Positions 25,001 to 30,764 of a DNA stretch of 30,764 bases are shown piece by piece. The stretch spans positions 1-30,764 of the forward strand of contig DASCNA010000051.1 in NCBI GenBank assembly GCA_036011305.1. The letters run 5' to 3'. The notes below the pieces were generated by a model, which made no database searches, was not told the DNA's origin, and worked only from the letters and a program-made list of their open reading frames with translations. Position 1 is the stretch's first letter. Each line of letters opens with the position of its first letter. The position numbers and the translations under genes were made by a program. This stretch comes from DASCNA01 sp036011305 (lineage in GTDB: Bacteria > Verrucomicrobiota > Lentisphaeria > Victivallales > GWF2-38-69).

Positions 25001-26140
25001 AATTTCTGCACTTCCATTTGAAGGAACTGTTACGTTTACTAATATGAGTTCTTCACCATTGTCATTTGTAAGGGTATTTATATATATACTCGTATTCACT
25101 TCTGTTTCAGCACTGTCATTAACTGCTGTAGGTTTAGAAGAACCACTGCCAACAGGCACACCATTTAATGTTATATTATATGGTTCTTCTGTCACGTTAC
25201 CTGGACTGCCGCCAAACCCAAATGAAACAGATTTTCCTACAGATAAAGTGCCATTCCATGAAAGATTTTTTACTACATAATGATTTCCGTTATGACTCTC
25301 TATTTTAGCATTCCAGATACCTGTAATATTATATGGAAAGTCAAACTCTAATGTCCATGAATTAAATGCTTTATCAGTGTTATTAGTTATTGTGATATCA
25401 CCATTAAAACCTGAACTCCAGTCTGAAGAAACTTTAAATTCGACATTATTACCGGTAACTACAGTGTCATCCAATATCTTTATTGTGACTAATGCGGAAG
25501 AAACTCCACCGTTTCCATCGTCTATTTTGTAAGTGAAAGAATCATTGCCGGTAATTCCGTTATCAGGTGTATAAACAATTTTATCTAAATCAAGTACTGC
25601 TGCACCTTTTGACGGTGTGGTTATATCAGTAATTTGTAATGTGTCACCATCTGCATCACTGTCATTTATTAAAACATCAATAGTAACATGAGTATTTACA
25701 TTCGTAGATACAGAATCATCTTTAGCTACAGGTTCAGTATTCCCATTCGGAGGGCCTACAAAACCCCCGTTAAATTTAATATTAGAAGGTTGTACAGTAG
25801 CATTACCTGGGTTTGCAATAAAACCAAATGTATGGCTTTCTCCTGGATTTAAATTAGGCTTCCAGGCAGGAGGAACAATTGTATATCTATTGTACTCGTC
25901 TCCTATTTTTTGTGCATCCCACAGCGATCCGATATCATATGGATAATCAAATTCAAGTGACCAGTTTTCATAAGCTTGATCGGAAGTATTTGTAACTGTT
26001 ATAGTTCCCTGAAAGGCGCTTCCCCAGTCACTTACCACTTTATAATTTAAAGTTGCGGTTGCTCCTGCTGATACAGCAAGTACAGACAATACAGTCATCG
26101 TATAGATTACTGTCAACGACTTTTTCCACTGCGTAAACAT
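22043..26140 (-). CDS. Secreted multidomain chitinase with two GH18 domains, two CBM2-like domains and cadherin-like spacers
   Basis: 1365 residues from the ATG at 26140, which has AGGAG 8 bases ahead; an upstream TTG at 26179 is rejected. Order: signal peptide (about 1-28), CBM2-like module (about 30-128), a cadherin-like VLINDSDADGDT repeat (about 137-222), a second CBM2-like module (about 232-330), two more such repeats (about 338-420 and 425-508), GH18 domain A (about 515-855), an Ig/Big-like linker (about 868-953), and GH18 domain B (about 967-1365). Domain A has the intact D623-x2-D626-x-D628-x-E630 motif (FDGLDVDLE) and a ChiD/subfamily B look. Domain B resembles subfamily A; its motif reads E1107-G-I-C1110-Y-D1112-W-E1114, keeping the final D-x-E. 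The combined domains would hydrolyse beta-1,4-GlcNAc polymers outside the cell. No cell-wall anchor is evident. Confidence 0.92.
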   Translation of the reverse strand: MFTQWKKSLTVIYTMTVLSVLAVSAGATATLNYKVVSDWGSAFQGTITVTNTSDQAYENWSLEFDYPYDIGSLWDAQKIGDEYNRYTIVPPAWKPNLNPGESHTFGFIANPGNATVQPSNIKFNGGFVGPPNGNTEPVAKDDSVSTNVNTHVTIDVLINDSDADGDTLQITDITTPSKGAAVLDLDKIVYTPDNGITGNDSFTYKIDDGNGGVSSALVTIKILDDTVVTGNNVEFKVSSDWSSGFNGDITITNNTDKAFNSWTLEFDFPYNITGIWNAKIESHNGNHYVVKNLSWNGTLSVGKSVSFGFGGSPGNVTEEPYNITLNGVPVGSGSSKPTAVNDSAETEVNTSIYINTLTNDNGEELILVNVTVPSNGSAEIQGSQIIYSPNADFSGSDSFMYTVEDTNGDTATATVYVMIKQLEEVKAIDDNYSTYENTSATIDVLSNDTGANRSIRGISGNPDNGTAVIENNKIKYSPNADFNGNDSFLYEIESGGIISSATVFVTILKKSDLDKFIVGNWHNWDYPGAPAIKLTDVNEKYNVIHISFAESVSYTDPTMRFILDTNIQSKESFKQDIKELQAQGRKVIISMGGANAFVQLKSNNDKQLFTDSMINIMEEYNFDGLDVDLEQGSVSLDANDGDFRNSTTVSIINLIDSIRDIHDYFNAKDKKIIISLVPEVGHVQQGMEAYRGVYGSYLPVMYGLRDIMTYVAPQYMNVGSGNRIIALDGQKYQNGTKDFIVAMTEMLLKGFPVINPVTGDTIQFPALREDQVGFACPATPIAAPAGGYMEPEEMIKALNYLTKGESFGGSYNLLNQKGYPDIRGMVTWSINWDNTTEGETAVDEWVNSYYDYFYGDSEPEDNEIDQTSPVVTFLSHSDGENIELEVLSPIELLVMVSDLEGTISSITIQVDGVSYEGTSAQWTPADFGDYTITATAIDNSGNVTVESIGVIIAQHTVTEPPVQVISKKKINGYFAEWSIYDRNYQVTDIPVKYVTHINYAFLELKDGIIQIWDKWAAVDKRFPEVEKEYGVFPAGDWNGTKEYYGNFERLNRLDELVNQFYNKDIKIIATLGGWTGSDGFPEMTRTFESRKKFIDSFTEFLKKYKFEGICYDWEFPVLGAQFSYTEPKLEESGQLVALVKETREDFDKLTMETGIDYEMIVSFNCAEKNIKDIDIKTISDYADHIDTMTFDVCAVAWGNAAGHQSPIYHNPENPDSFNDSTFQQGTVDAAVKYLLSIGVPNEKIMIGSPQYGRSGSGVEHLFQEDASSGGGTWENAAYDYDSIIGKSNKINLPTNPSFYYWDNIAQASYYINSNGEFVSYDSLQAVEAKCKYINEQNLGGWFIWEFSGNRNAELINTAYETMNIE

Positions 26141-26198
26141 AGTATGTGCTCCTATTGTTTTGCAGCTGAAACAAGTCAATCCGATTCATATAGCTAAA

Positions 26199-26227
26199 AT
26201 ATTAGCAAATATCATGCCATTTGTTAA
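26199..26227 (-). promoter_or_regulatory. Putative promoter of the chitinase gene
   Basis: On the minus strand TTAACA (26227-26222), a 17-base spacer and an extended -10, TGC-TAATAT (TAATAT at 26204-26199), fit a sigma-70 promoter. The predicted leader is about 50 bases. Confidence 0.45.
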
Positions 26228-26283
26228 TAAATTAACTACTTGAACTCAATATCAAATCATAACCATGTACTATACAAAAGAAA

Positions 26284-26323
26284 AACTGTTCATTAACAAA
26301 CATTTGTGCGATAATGAACAGTT
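26284..26323 (-). terminator. Terminator after the chitinase-linked XRE/PAS regulator
   Basis: AACTGTTCATTA (26284-26295) and TAATGAACAGTT (26312-26323) form a 12-bp perfect stem with a 16-base loop. On the minus strand it is followed by TTTCTTTTG, 37 bases after the regulator stop. It separates the regulator and chitinase transcripts. Confidence 0.7.
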
Positions 26324-26359
26324 CAAAAATAGACAGGTATTAAGTTTTGTGTAGTATAT

Positions 26360-27442
26360 TTAATCTTCTTTTAGTTTACAGATACCAAGATAGTATGTAT
26401 CATTATCTTCAACTACTTTGAAGTGCCGTGACACAAGTTTCACTAAATATCCATTTTTATGATTAAAACGGTAAATAATATCACTGTTTTCTTTGCCAAA
26501 TTCGATTTGATCAAAAAGATATAAATCATCCTGATGAATATTTTCATTGAAAAGTTTATAGTTATCTTCCATAAGCTCCTCCGCAGTCCAGCCTGTAAGA
26601 TCCTCAACCTGTTTTCCTAAAAAAACAGTTTGAGACTGAGTATGATTCCATATCCATATGAATTCATCCTTAAGAAGATTCATTATTAATTCAATAATAT
26701 TATTATGTCTAATCGTATGCATTATCTGAGTTACTTCTTTTATATTAACAATAATGCTTACTACTTCTCCAGATTTATCGAACATGGGAACTATTGAAAT
26801 AAGTCCTTTTTCTGTATTTTGAGTGCCTGGTATCTTAATCGGCACATTAAAAATACTAAGTCCTGAAGTAAATACACTGCTTTCAAGTTTGATGATTTCT
26901 TCTATATCTTTTCTTCCGAAAATGTCTATACTTCTGCGGCCTATCACATCTATATTATTGAATCGTTCAGGCATGTTATTATAAAAATATTTATTGACCT
27001 TTAATAATTTGCGGTCAGTATCTTTCATGTAAATAATTGAATTAACCGAGTCTATTAACCTAATTAACTCATTTATTTTTTCAGTTAATTTAATATTTTC
27101 TTTCGCAAGCAGTTTTACTTCATCGCTGACAGCCTTAATCGGGAGCAAAGTTTCCATTGGTAAATTAGTATTTTCACCAGTAAGGCTATTAAGTATGTTT
27201 AAAGCCTCCTCAGTGTTCATATTTTTTTCTATTTTCTTTAAATCAACAGTATCGGATATTTTATTGACAGGTACATCAAGGATAAGCGCTAAAGCTATAA
27301 TTGATGAATTATCTGGAACGATATTGCCTTTTTCCCAATTCCAGATAGTTTTTCTGGACTTCTCAAGAAAATTAGAAATTTCTTTAATAGAAATTTCTTT
27401 AGAAATACGGAGTTCCTTAAATTTTTGATGATTAAATTTCAT
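26360..27442 (-). CDS. XRE-family HTH regulator with PAS domains, upstream of the chitinase gene
   Basis: A 360-residue regulator with an XRE helix-turn-helix at about 4-62 (KFKELRISKEISIKEISNFL, KSRKTIWNWEKGNIVP), a helical linker (about 80-140), a PAS domain (about 140-250, with SIIYMKDTDRKLLKVN and the paralogue-specific IPGTQNTEKGLISIVPMFDKSGE block) and a second PAS domain (about 255-355, GKQVEDLTGWTAEEL, FNENIHQDDLYLF). It lies 219 bases upstream of the chitinase gene in the same orientation with a terminator between, so the chitinase is the likely target. A perfect 12-bp palindrome lies upstream of its ATG. Nothing in the sequence says whether it activates or represses. GlcNAc oligomers as the PAS ligand would be speculation. 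Confidence 0.82.
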   Translation of the reverse strand: MKFNHQKFKELRISKEISIKEISNFLEKSRKTIWNWEKGNIVPDNSSIIALALILDVPVNKISDTVDLKKIEKNMNTEEALNILNSLTGENTNLPMETLLPIKAVSDEVKLLAKENIKLTEKINELIRLIDSVNSIIYMKDTDRKLLKVNKYFYNNMPERFNNIDVIGRRSIDIFGRKDIEEIIKLESSVFTSGLSIFNVPIKIPGTQNTEKGLISIVPMFDKSGEVVSIIVNIKEVTQIMHTIRHNNIIELIMNLLKDEFIWIWNHTQSQTVFLGKQVEDLTGWTAEELMEDNYKLFNENIHQDDLYLFDQIEFGKENSDIIYRFNHKNGYLVKLVSRHFKVVEDNDTYYLGICKLKED

Positions 27443-28155
27443 ACTAAAAATCTGCTTTAATAGGTAAAACTAAAACGTTTTATATTGAAATATGAACAAA
27501 ATAAGTTTTTTTTAAATCTTAAGAAATAAAATATATAGATTAATATTAACTGTTTAATTATAAATTCTAGCTGGTCGACATGAGTTGTCAACAATGGGCT
27601 TGCAGGTGAATTGTTGACTTATCAGTAGTTTTGTTGAAAGTTCAGTGCATAATTCTGTATTTAAAAGTGTAAAATGCAATGATCATAATATTTATGATTC
27701 CAGCTAATATATGAATGAATTGACTTTTCAGCTTTATTACATATTGTTTAATGAGCTGTTATGTTCAATTAATATCCAGACTGCTAATATTGACAACCGG
27801 GATATTGCCGCTGGAATCAGTAGTTATCTGAACAATTGCATTTTACACCTAACTTCTTCTTCTTATAAATTTATTGATAGTAAACAGATGAACAAAGATT
27901 ATTTATTTTTTGTTTTAAGTTAATAGGGTAAATATTTCACATCGTCTCAGTTACGTGAAATTATTAGACTTACTAAAGGATAGATGGCTTATAATAATCT
28001 ATATCATCCATTAATAATGAATATAGTTTTTATGGAGTGATAATTGTTTGTAAGTATATCTAATACAGTTCTAGCTATTATTAATGAAACAGCTTATAAC
28101 ATGTTATAAAATAGTTCAGTATAAACTCTAATTTTTAATTATTTGATGATTTGAT
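27443..28155. other. 713-base intergenic region with several palindromes and one doubtful small ORF
   Basis: Upstream of the regulator are TAAAACGTTTTA (27471-27482, perfect) and GTCAACAAT/ATTGTTGAC (27587-27618, 14-base loop). ATCATAA/TTATGAT (27682-27698, 3-base loop) follows, and TTATAACATGTTATAA (28094-28109, perfect 16-bp palindrome) lies 46 bases before the methyltransferase start at 28156. Apart from the ORF at 27711-27923 there is no gene I can support. The density of dyads suggests divergent promoters with operators. Confidence 0.4.
27711..27923 (+). CDS. Doubtful small ORF, 70 codons
   Basis: An ATG-initiated frame encoding 70 residues (starts MNELTFQLYYILFNELL, ends KDYLFFVLS) without recognised domain. 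The Shine-Dalgarno is poor. Composition is protein-like in the middle (INIQTANIDNRDIAAGISSYL) and the only other sizeable frame is absent, so a small real gene or a remnant is possible. An in-frame start in an AT-rich stretch could also arise by chance. Confidence 0.25.
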   Translation: MNELTFQLYYILFNELLCSINIQTANIDNRDIAAGISSYLNNCILHLTSSSYKFIDSKQMNKDYLFFVLS

Positions 28156-28875
28156 ATGGAAGAGCTTAGAGGGTTTGAAGGCAGCTTCAGTGAAGTTTAT
28201 GATTATTATAAATATATTACTCCAAATAGATTAGCAATTATAGACAGAATAGCAGAGATCATATTTTCAGAAAGTGCAGTCCTATCCGGGAATATAACTG
28301 TTCTTGACATTGGCTGTGGTTTTGGGAACCTCAGTAAGAGTATTTTAGAAAAATCCATAAATGTTAATATAATTGCTATTGAAGATAAAGGTTTTATGCT
28401 CAGGCAGGCGAAAAAGCAGCTGATAGAGTGGGTTAATAAAGATGCTTTGTCTTTTATGCAGAAAGATTTTCTTGAAGGAGTAAAAACAATTGAATCAGGA
28501 TCGATATCATTTGTTGTTTCTAGCAATGTTATTCATAATTTACATAAAGAATACCGAAGCAATATTTATAATGAAGTATATAGAATACTGAGACCTGACG
28601 GCTTATTTCTAAATGGCGATCTTATTGCTTTGGATGATGAAGATAAAAATACAGAAATGGCCATGGCAAGAGCTAAATATTGTATTAATTCTTTGATAGC
28701 ATTAAACAGAGTAGAGTATATAAGTAAATGGGTTATGCATTTTATAAAAGACTTAAATCCAAATATAATAATGAAAGAAATTGAAACTATTAATGAATTA
28801 AAAGATATAAATTTTAAAGATATAGATATTTTATTCAGAGCTAGTACAGAATGCTTGCTTAAATCCAGGAAGTAA
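28156..28875 (+). CDS. Class I SAM-dependent methyltransferase, paralogue 2 of 3
   Basis: A 239-residue methyltransferase, exactly the length of the paralogue at 21270-21989. Motif I is intact at D51-I-G-C-G-F-G57 (VLDIGCGFGNLSKSI), the acidic motif II residue lies in IIAIEDKGF, and the shared FLNGDLIALDDEDKN block and C-terminal HFIKDLNPNIIMKEIETINE and FKDIDI segments are present. The substrate is unknown. The Shine-Dalgarno is weak. A 16-bp palindrome lies 46 bases upstream of the start. Gene order (this copy, then paralogue 3 after 205 bases in the same orientation) suggests tandem duplication. Confidence 0.8.
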   Translation: MEELRGFEGSFSEVYDYYKYITPNRLAIIDRIAEIIFSESAVLSGNITVLDIGCGFGNLSKSILEKSINVNIIAIEDKGFMLRQAKKQLIEWVNKDALSFMQKDFLEGVKTIESGSISFVVSSNVIHNLHKEYRSNIYNEVYRILRPDGLFLNGDLIALDDEDKNTEMAMARAKYCINSLIALNRVEYISKWVMHFIKDLNPNIIMKEIETINELKDINFKDIDILFRASTECLLKSRK

Positions 28876-29080
28876 CTCTGCAAAAGGTACAATGAGCATT
28901 TCAAACAATTCTGTTTAAGAATTTATAGGCAGTCAAGCAATATATATCAGTGGAAAACTATATTATAACAACTTTTGGGAATCTATTGAAAGGTGTCATA
29001 CCGAAAGGATGAAAATATATATAACCGGTATATACTTGAAATAGCAGTATTATTATTGAATATTTATTAGAGAAATAGAT

Positions 29081-29806
29081 ATGGATTATGACAGAGAATT
29101 CTTATATAACGCAATGAACGATGTTGATTATGTTAGACATATTGAGCCTAATGAATTAAGCTTGGCAGACAAAATAGGTGAAATAATTCAAAGTTATTAT
29201 CCATCTTTTTCAGAAAAAATAACTACTGTTGATTTAGGAATAAGGATGGGATCTGTATCAAGAACTATTTTAGAAAAATTTGAAAATATAAATATAATTG
29301 CAATTGAGGAAAATGATTTATTGTTCAGACGCATTAAACCCAAATTTACAGATTATATTGAAAATAATAAAATTGCATTTATCCATCAGGATTTTCTATC
29401 TGCCTTGAAATCTATTGAGGAAGGATCTATTTCATTTGTAACTTCTATCTATTCGATCCATAATTTTGATAATAGATATCGAACAGAGTTATATCGTGAA
29501 ATTTATCGGATATTGAAAGTTGGCGGTGTATTTATAAATGGAGATTTTTTTGCTTCAGATGATATTGATGATAATACAAAATTGAATCAGGAAAGGGCGA
29601 AACATTACATCAATGCTTTAATGCAACTAAATAAATCAGAGTACATTACTGAATGGGTTACGCATCTTATTCATGATATTAGTCAGAATATTGAGATGAA
29701 AGAATCTGTGACAGTCGATGAATTAAAAAACCTCAATTTTCATGAGATAGAGTTTCTAAACAGAACTGTTGGCGAATGCGTACTCAAAGCAATAAAAAGA
29801 CAATAA
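29081..29806 (+). CDS. Methyltransferase paralogue 3 of 3, with an altered SAM-binding motif
   Basis: A 241-residue homologue of the two other methyltransferases, with matching N-terminus (MDYDREFLYN...DYVRHIEPNEL) and C-terminus (HLIHDISQNIEMKE, VDELKNLNFHEIEFL). Motif I reads D51-L-G-I-R-M-G57 where the paralogues have D-(L/I)-G-C-G-x-G, so the second invariant Gly is replaced by Arg55. The rest of the fold (IIAIEEN, VTSIYSIHNF, GGVFINGDFFASDD) is intact and the gene has no frameshift. It may bind SAM poorly, bind another ligand or act as a non-catalytic partner. It may form a unit with the preceding paralogue. Confidence 0.72.
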   Translation: MDYDREFLYNAMNDVDYVRHIEPNELSLADKIGEIIQSYYPSFSEKITTVDLGIRMGSVSRTILEKFENINIIAIEENDLLFRRIKPKFTDYIENNKIAFIHQDFLSALKSIEEGSISFVTSIYSIHNFDNRYRTELYREIYRILKVGGVFINGDFFASDDIDDNTKLNQERAKHYINALMQLNKSEYITEWVTHLIHDISQNIEMKESVTVDELKNLNFHEIEFLNRTVGECVLKAIKRQ

Positions 29807-30032
29807 TATGAAAAACCATATTAAAAAAGAAGATATATTTTAATTTTCTTTTGTGGGGATATCAAAATCTACAATATGATCGCCGTTAATTTTTATTTCG
29901 AAACTAAGAGATTATCAGTTTTTTAACTACAAGATATTTAAGTTTCTATTTTTATTCCTCTAATTCCATTCTTATAAAGTAATATTCACTGAAACGGGCG
30001 ACTGAAAAAAGAGGTAATATTTTTTGTGTTAT
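29807..30032. other. Intergenic region before the MATE gene
   Basis: With the operator sites that follow, this is a 315-base gap. On the minus strand at 29840-29907 a short frame reads SFEIKINGDHIVDFDIPTKE then a stop, preceded by in-frame stops; it looks like the C-terminus of a lost gene but could be chance. No other gene is seen. Confidence 0.3.
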
Positions 30033-30076
30033 AGTTGACAAAATCAACTAAAAGAGATAAGTTGACAAAATCAACT
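30033..30076 (+). promoter_or_regulatory. Two identical palindromic operator-like sites upstream of the MATE gene
   Basis: AGTTGACAAAATCAACT occurs at 30033-30049 and again, base for base, at 30060-30076 (centres 27 bp apart). Each is a perfect 6-5-6 inverted repeat and each contains a TTGACA that could serve as a -35 element. Such paired dyads in front of an efflux gene are typical of repressor operators, for example MarR-type. No regulator gene lies within the window next to it. Confidence 0.65.
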
Positions 30077-30121
30077 AATATTCAGCTTGAATATTTTATT
30101 AAAATAGAAATGGAAAATTAT

Positions 30122-30764
30122 ATGAAACTGCAGACAAATCTGCTGGAAGGTAATATCAGATCTGCTCTGATACTTCTTGCTGTTCCTATTATAGGAACAA
30201 CTTTTATGCAGATGTCATATAATTTGATTGATATGATATGGGTAGGCAGACTTGGAAGTGATGCTGTGGCAGCTGTAGGTACTGCAGGATTTATCATTAA
30301 TGTAGGCTACGCTGTTAATTCTCTTTTTATTACCGGTTCTAGTATAAAAATATCTCATTGTGAAGGCCGGAAATCTCGTAAGGAAGCAGAAGAGTATATG
30401 AGTAACGGTATTATATCAGTAACTTTGCTTTCAATTATTTTTACTCTGCTTCTTATTATATTCAGAAATCCGATAATAGAAATTTTTAATATACCTAATG
30501 ACTATGTAAATACTCAGGCTTCATTATATCTGGCAGTATTCAGTATTTCTCTATTTTTTACTTTTTGCAGTATGTTTTTAAGTAGTATATTTTACAGTCT
30601 TGGGGACAGTAAACTACCCTTTAAAATCAATATGATTGGTATTGTTCTTAATATTCTTCTAGATCCATTATTTATTTTTTATTTTAAATGGGGTATTGTT
30701 GGTGCAGCTATCGGAACCATTATCTCAAATATAATAATATTTTTTATACTATATTATTATTTAA
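30122..30764 (+). CDS. MATE-family multidrug efflux transporter, N-terminal part (3' end outside window)
   Basis: An ATG at 30122 opens a frame of 214 codons that runs off the window without a stop. It starts MKLQTNLLEGNIRSAL, and continues with the MATE-typical first helix and loop: LAVPIIGTTFMQMSYNLIDM, then IWVGRLGSDAVAAVG, and later LYLAVFSISLFF and SLGDSKLPFKIN followed by NILLDPLFIFYF. The family exports cationic drugs and metabolites in exchange for Na+ or H+ through twelve membrane helices, of which about six are seen here. GGA lies 8 bases before the ATG. The two palindromic sites just upstream suggest repressor control. Confidence 0.88.
   Translation, partial: MKLQTNLLEGNIRSALILLAVPIIGTTFMQMSYNLIDMIWVGRLGSDAVAAVGTAGFIINVGYAVNSLFITGSSIKISHCEGRKSRKEAEEYMSNGIISVTLLSIIFTLLLIIFRNPIIEIFNIPNDYVNTQASLYLAVFSISLFFTFCSMFLSSIFYSLGDSKLPFKINMIGIVLNILLDPLFIFYFKWGIVGAAIGTIISNIIIFFILYYYL

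Noticed and set aside
24225..25280. Plus-strand frames opposite the chitinase gene (24225-24440, 24624-24839, 25044-25280)
   Set aside because: They are antisense shadows of a long gene with clear domains; no Shine-Dalgarno or recognised motif.
28206..28904. Minus-strand frames opposite methyltransferase 2 (28206-28526 and 28566-28904)
   Set aside because: They mirror the codon pattern of the plus-strand methyltransferase, whose motif I and paralogues are clear.
28980..29045. AACCGGTATATA-like palindrome before methyltransferase 3
   Set aside because: It is short and imperfect within TATATA-rich DNA, so no stronger than chance.
29081..29806. Reading the third methyltransferase as a pseudogene
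   Set aside because: The frame is full-length with all other motifs; only motif I is changed, so I kept it as a gene and reported the change.
1..30764. CRISPR array, tRNA, rRNA or complete insertion sequence
   Set aside because: I saw no regularly spaced repeats, no cloverleaf-type RNA gene and no intact transposase frame. A dedicated search was not possible.

Overview
The window is AT-rich DNA (roughly one third G+C by eye) with bacterial-type gene packing, Shine-Dalgarno sites of variable strength, and genes on both strands. The gene set points to an anaerobic or facultative, probably Gram-negative-type bacterium: the tail of an aldehyde:ferredoxin oxidoreductase-like enzyme, a cobalamin-dependent radical SAM protein, amino-acid fermentation through the tetrahydrofolate branch of histidine degradation, and secreted chitin-active enzymes with cadherin-like spacer domains. 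I cannot assign a phylum from the sequence alone.

Layout. (1) 1-1000: the end of an AOR-family gene, then a small gene for a Gly/Ser/Thr-rich peptide with seven cysteines spaced 11-15 residues apart, behind the best consensus-like promoter in the window. (2) 1135-5724, minus strand: a tight run encoding a stand-alone PAS protein, a B12-binding radical SAM protein, a cupin and an MFS transporter, followed by a second MFS transporter. It is divergent from an XRE-HTH/PAS regulator (5882-6985) whose upstream region carries two 17-bp inverted repeats. I regard this as the most likely undescribed system. (3) 6957-10970: accessory genes (small membrane protein, sulfotransferase-like protein, secreted NTF2-like protein, secreted beta-helix protein) mixed with gene remnants and inverted repeats. 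(4) 11231-13334: an SDR oxidoreductase and an M20 metallopeptidase. (5) 13329-21162: a second XRE/PAS regulator divergent from a complete histidine-utilisation operon, hutH-hutU-ftcD-hutI, in which ftcD is the fused formiminotransferase-cyclodeaminase. (6) 21270-29806: three paralogous SAM methyltransferases of equal length, a 1365-residue secreted protein with two different GH18 chitinase domains and two CBM2-like domains, and a third XRE/PAS regulator upstream of the chitinase. (7) 29807-30764: a MATE efflux gene, cut by the window edge, behind two identical palindromic operator-like sites.

The recurring theme is a paralogous family of one-component regulators (N-terminal XRE helix-turn-helix, then coiled coil and PAS domains), each next to a different metabolic unit: the radical SAM/transporter operon, the hut operon and the chitinase. 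A remnant of a fourth copy lies at 7550-7660. All functional calls come from motif recognition only; no database search was run.
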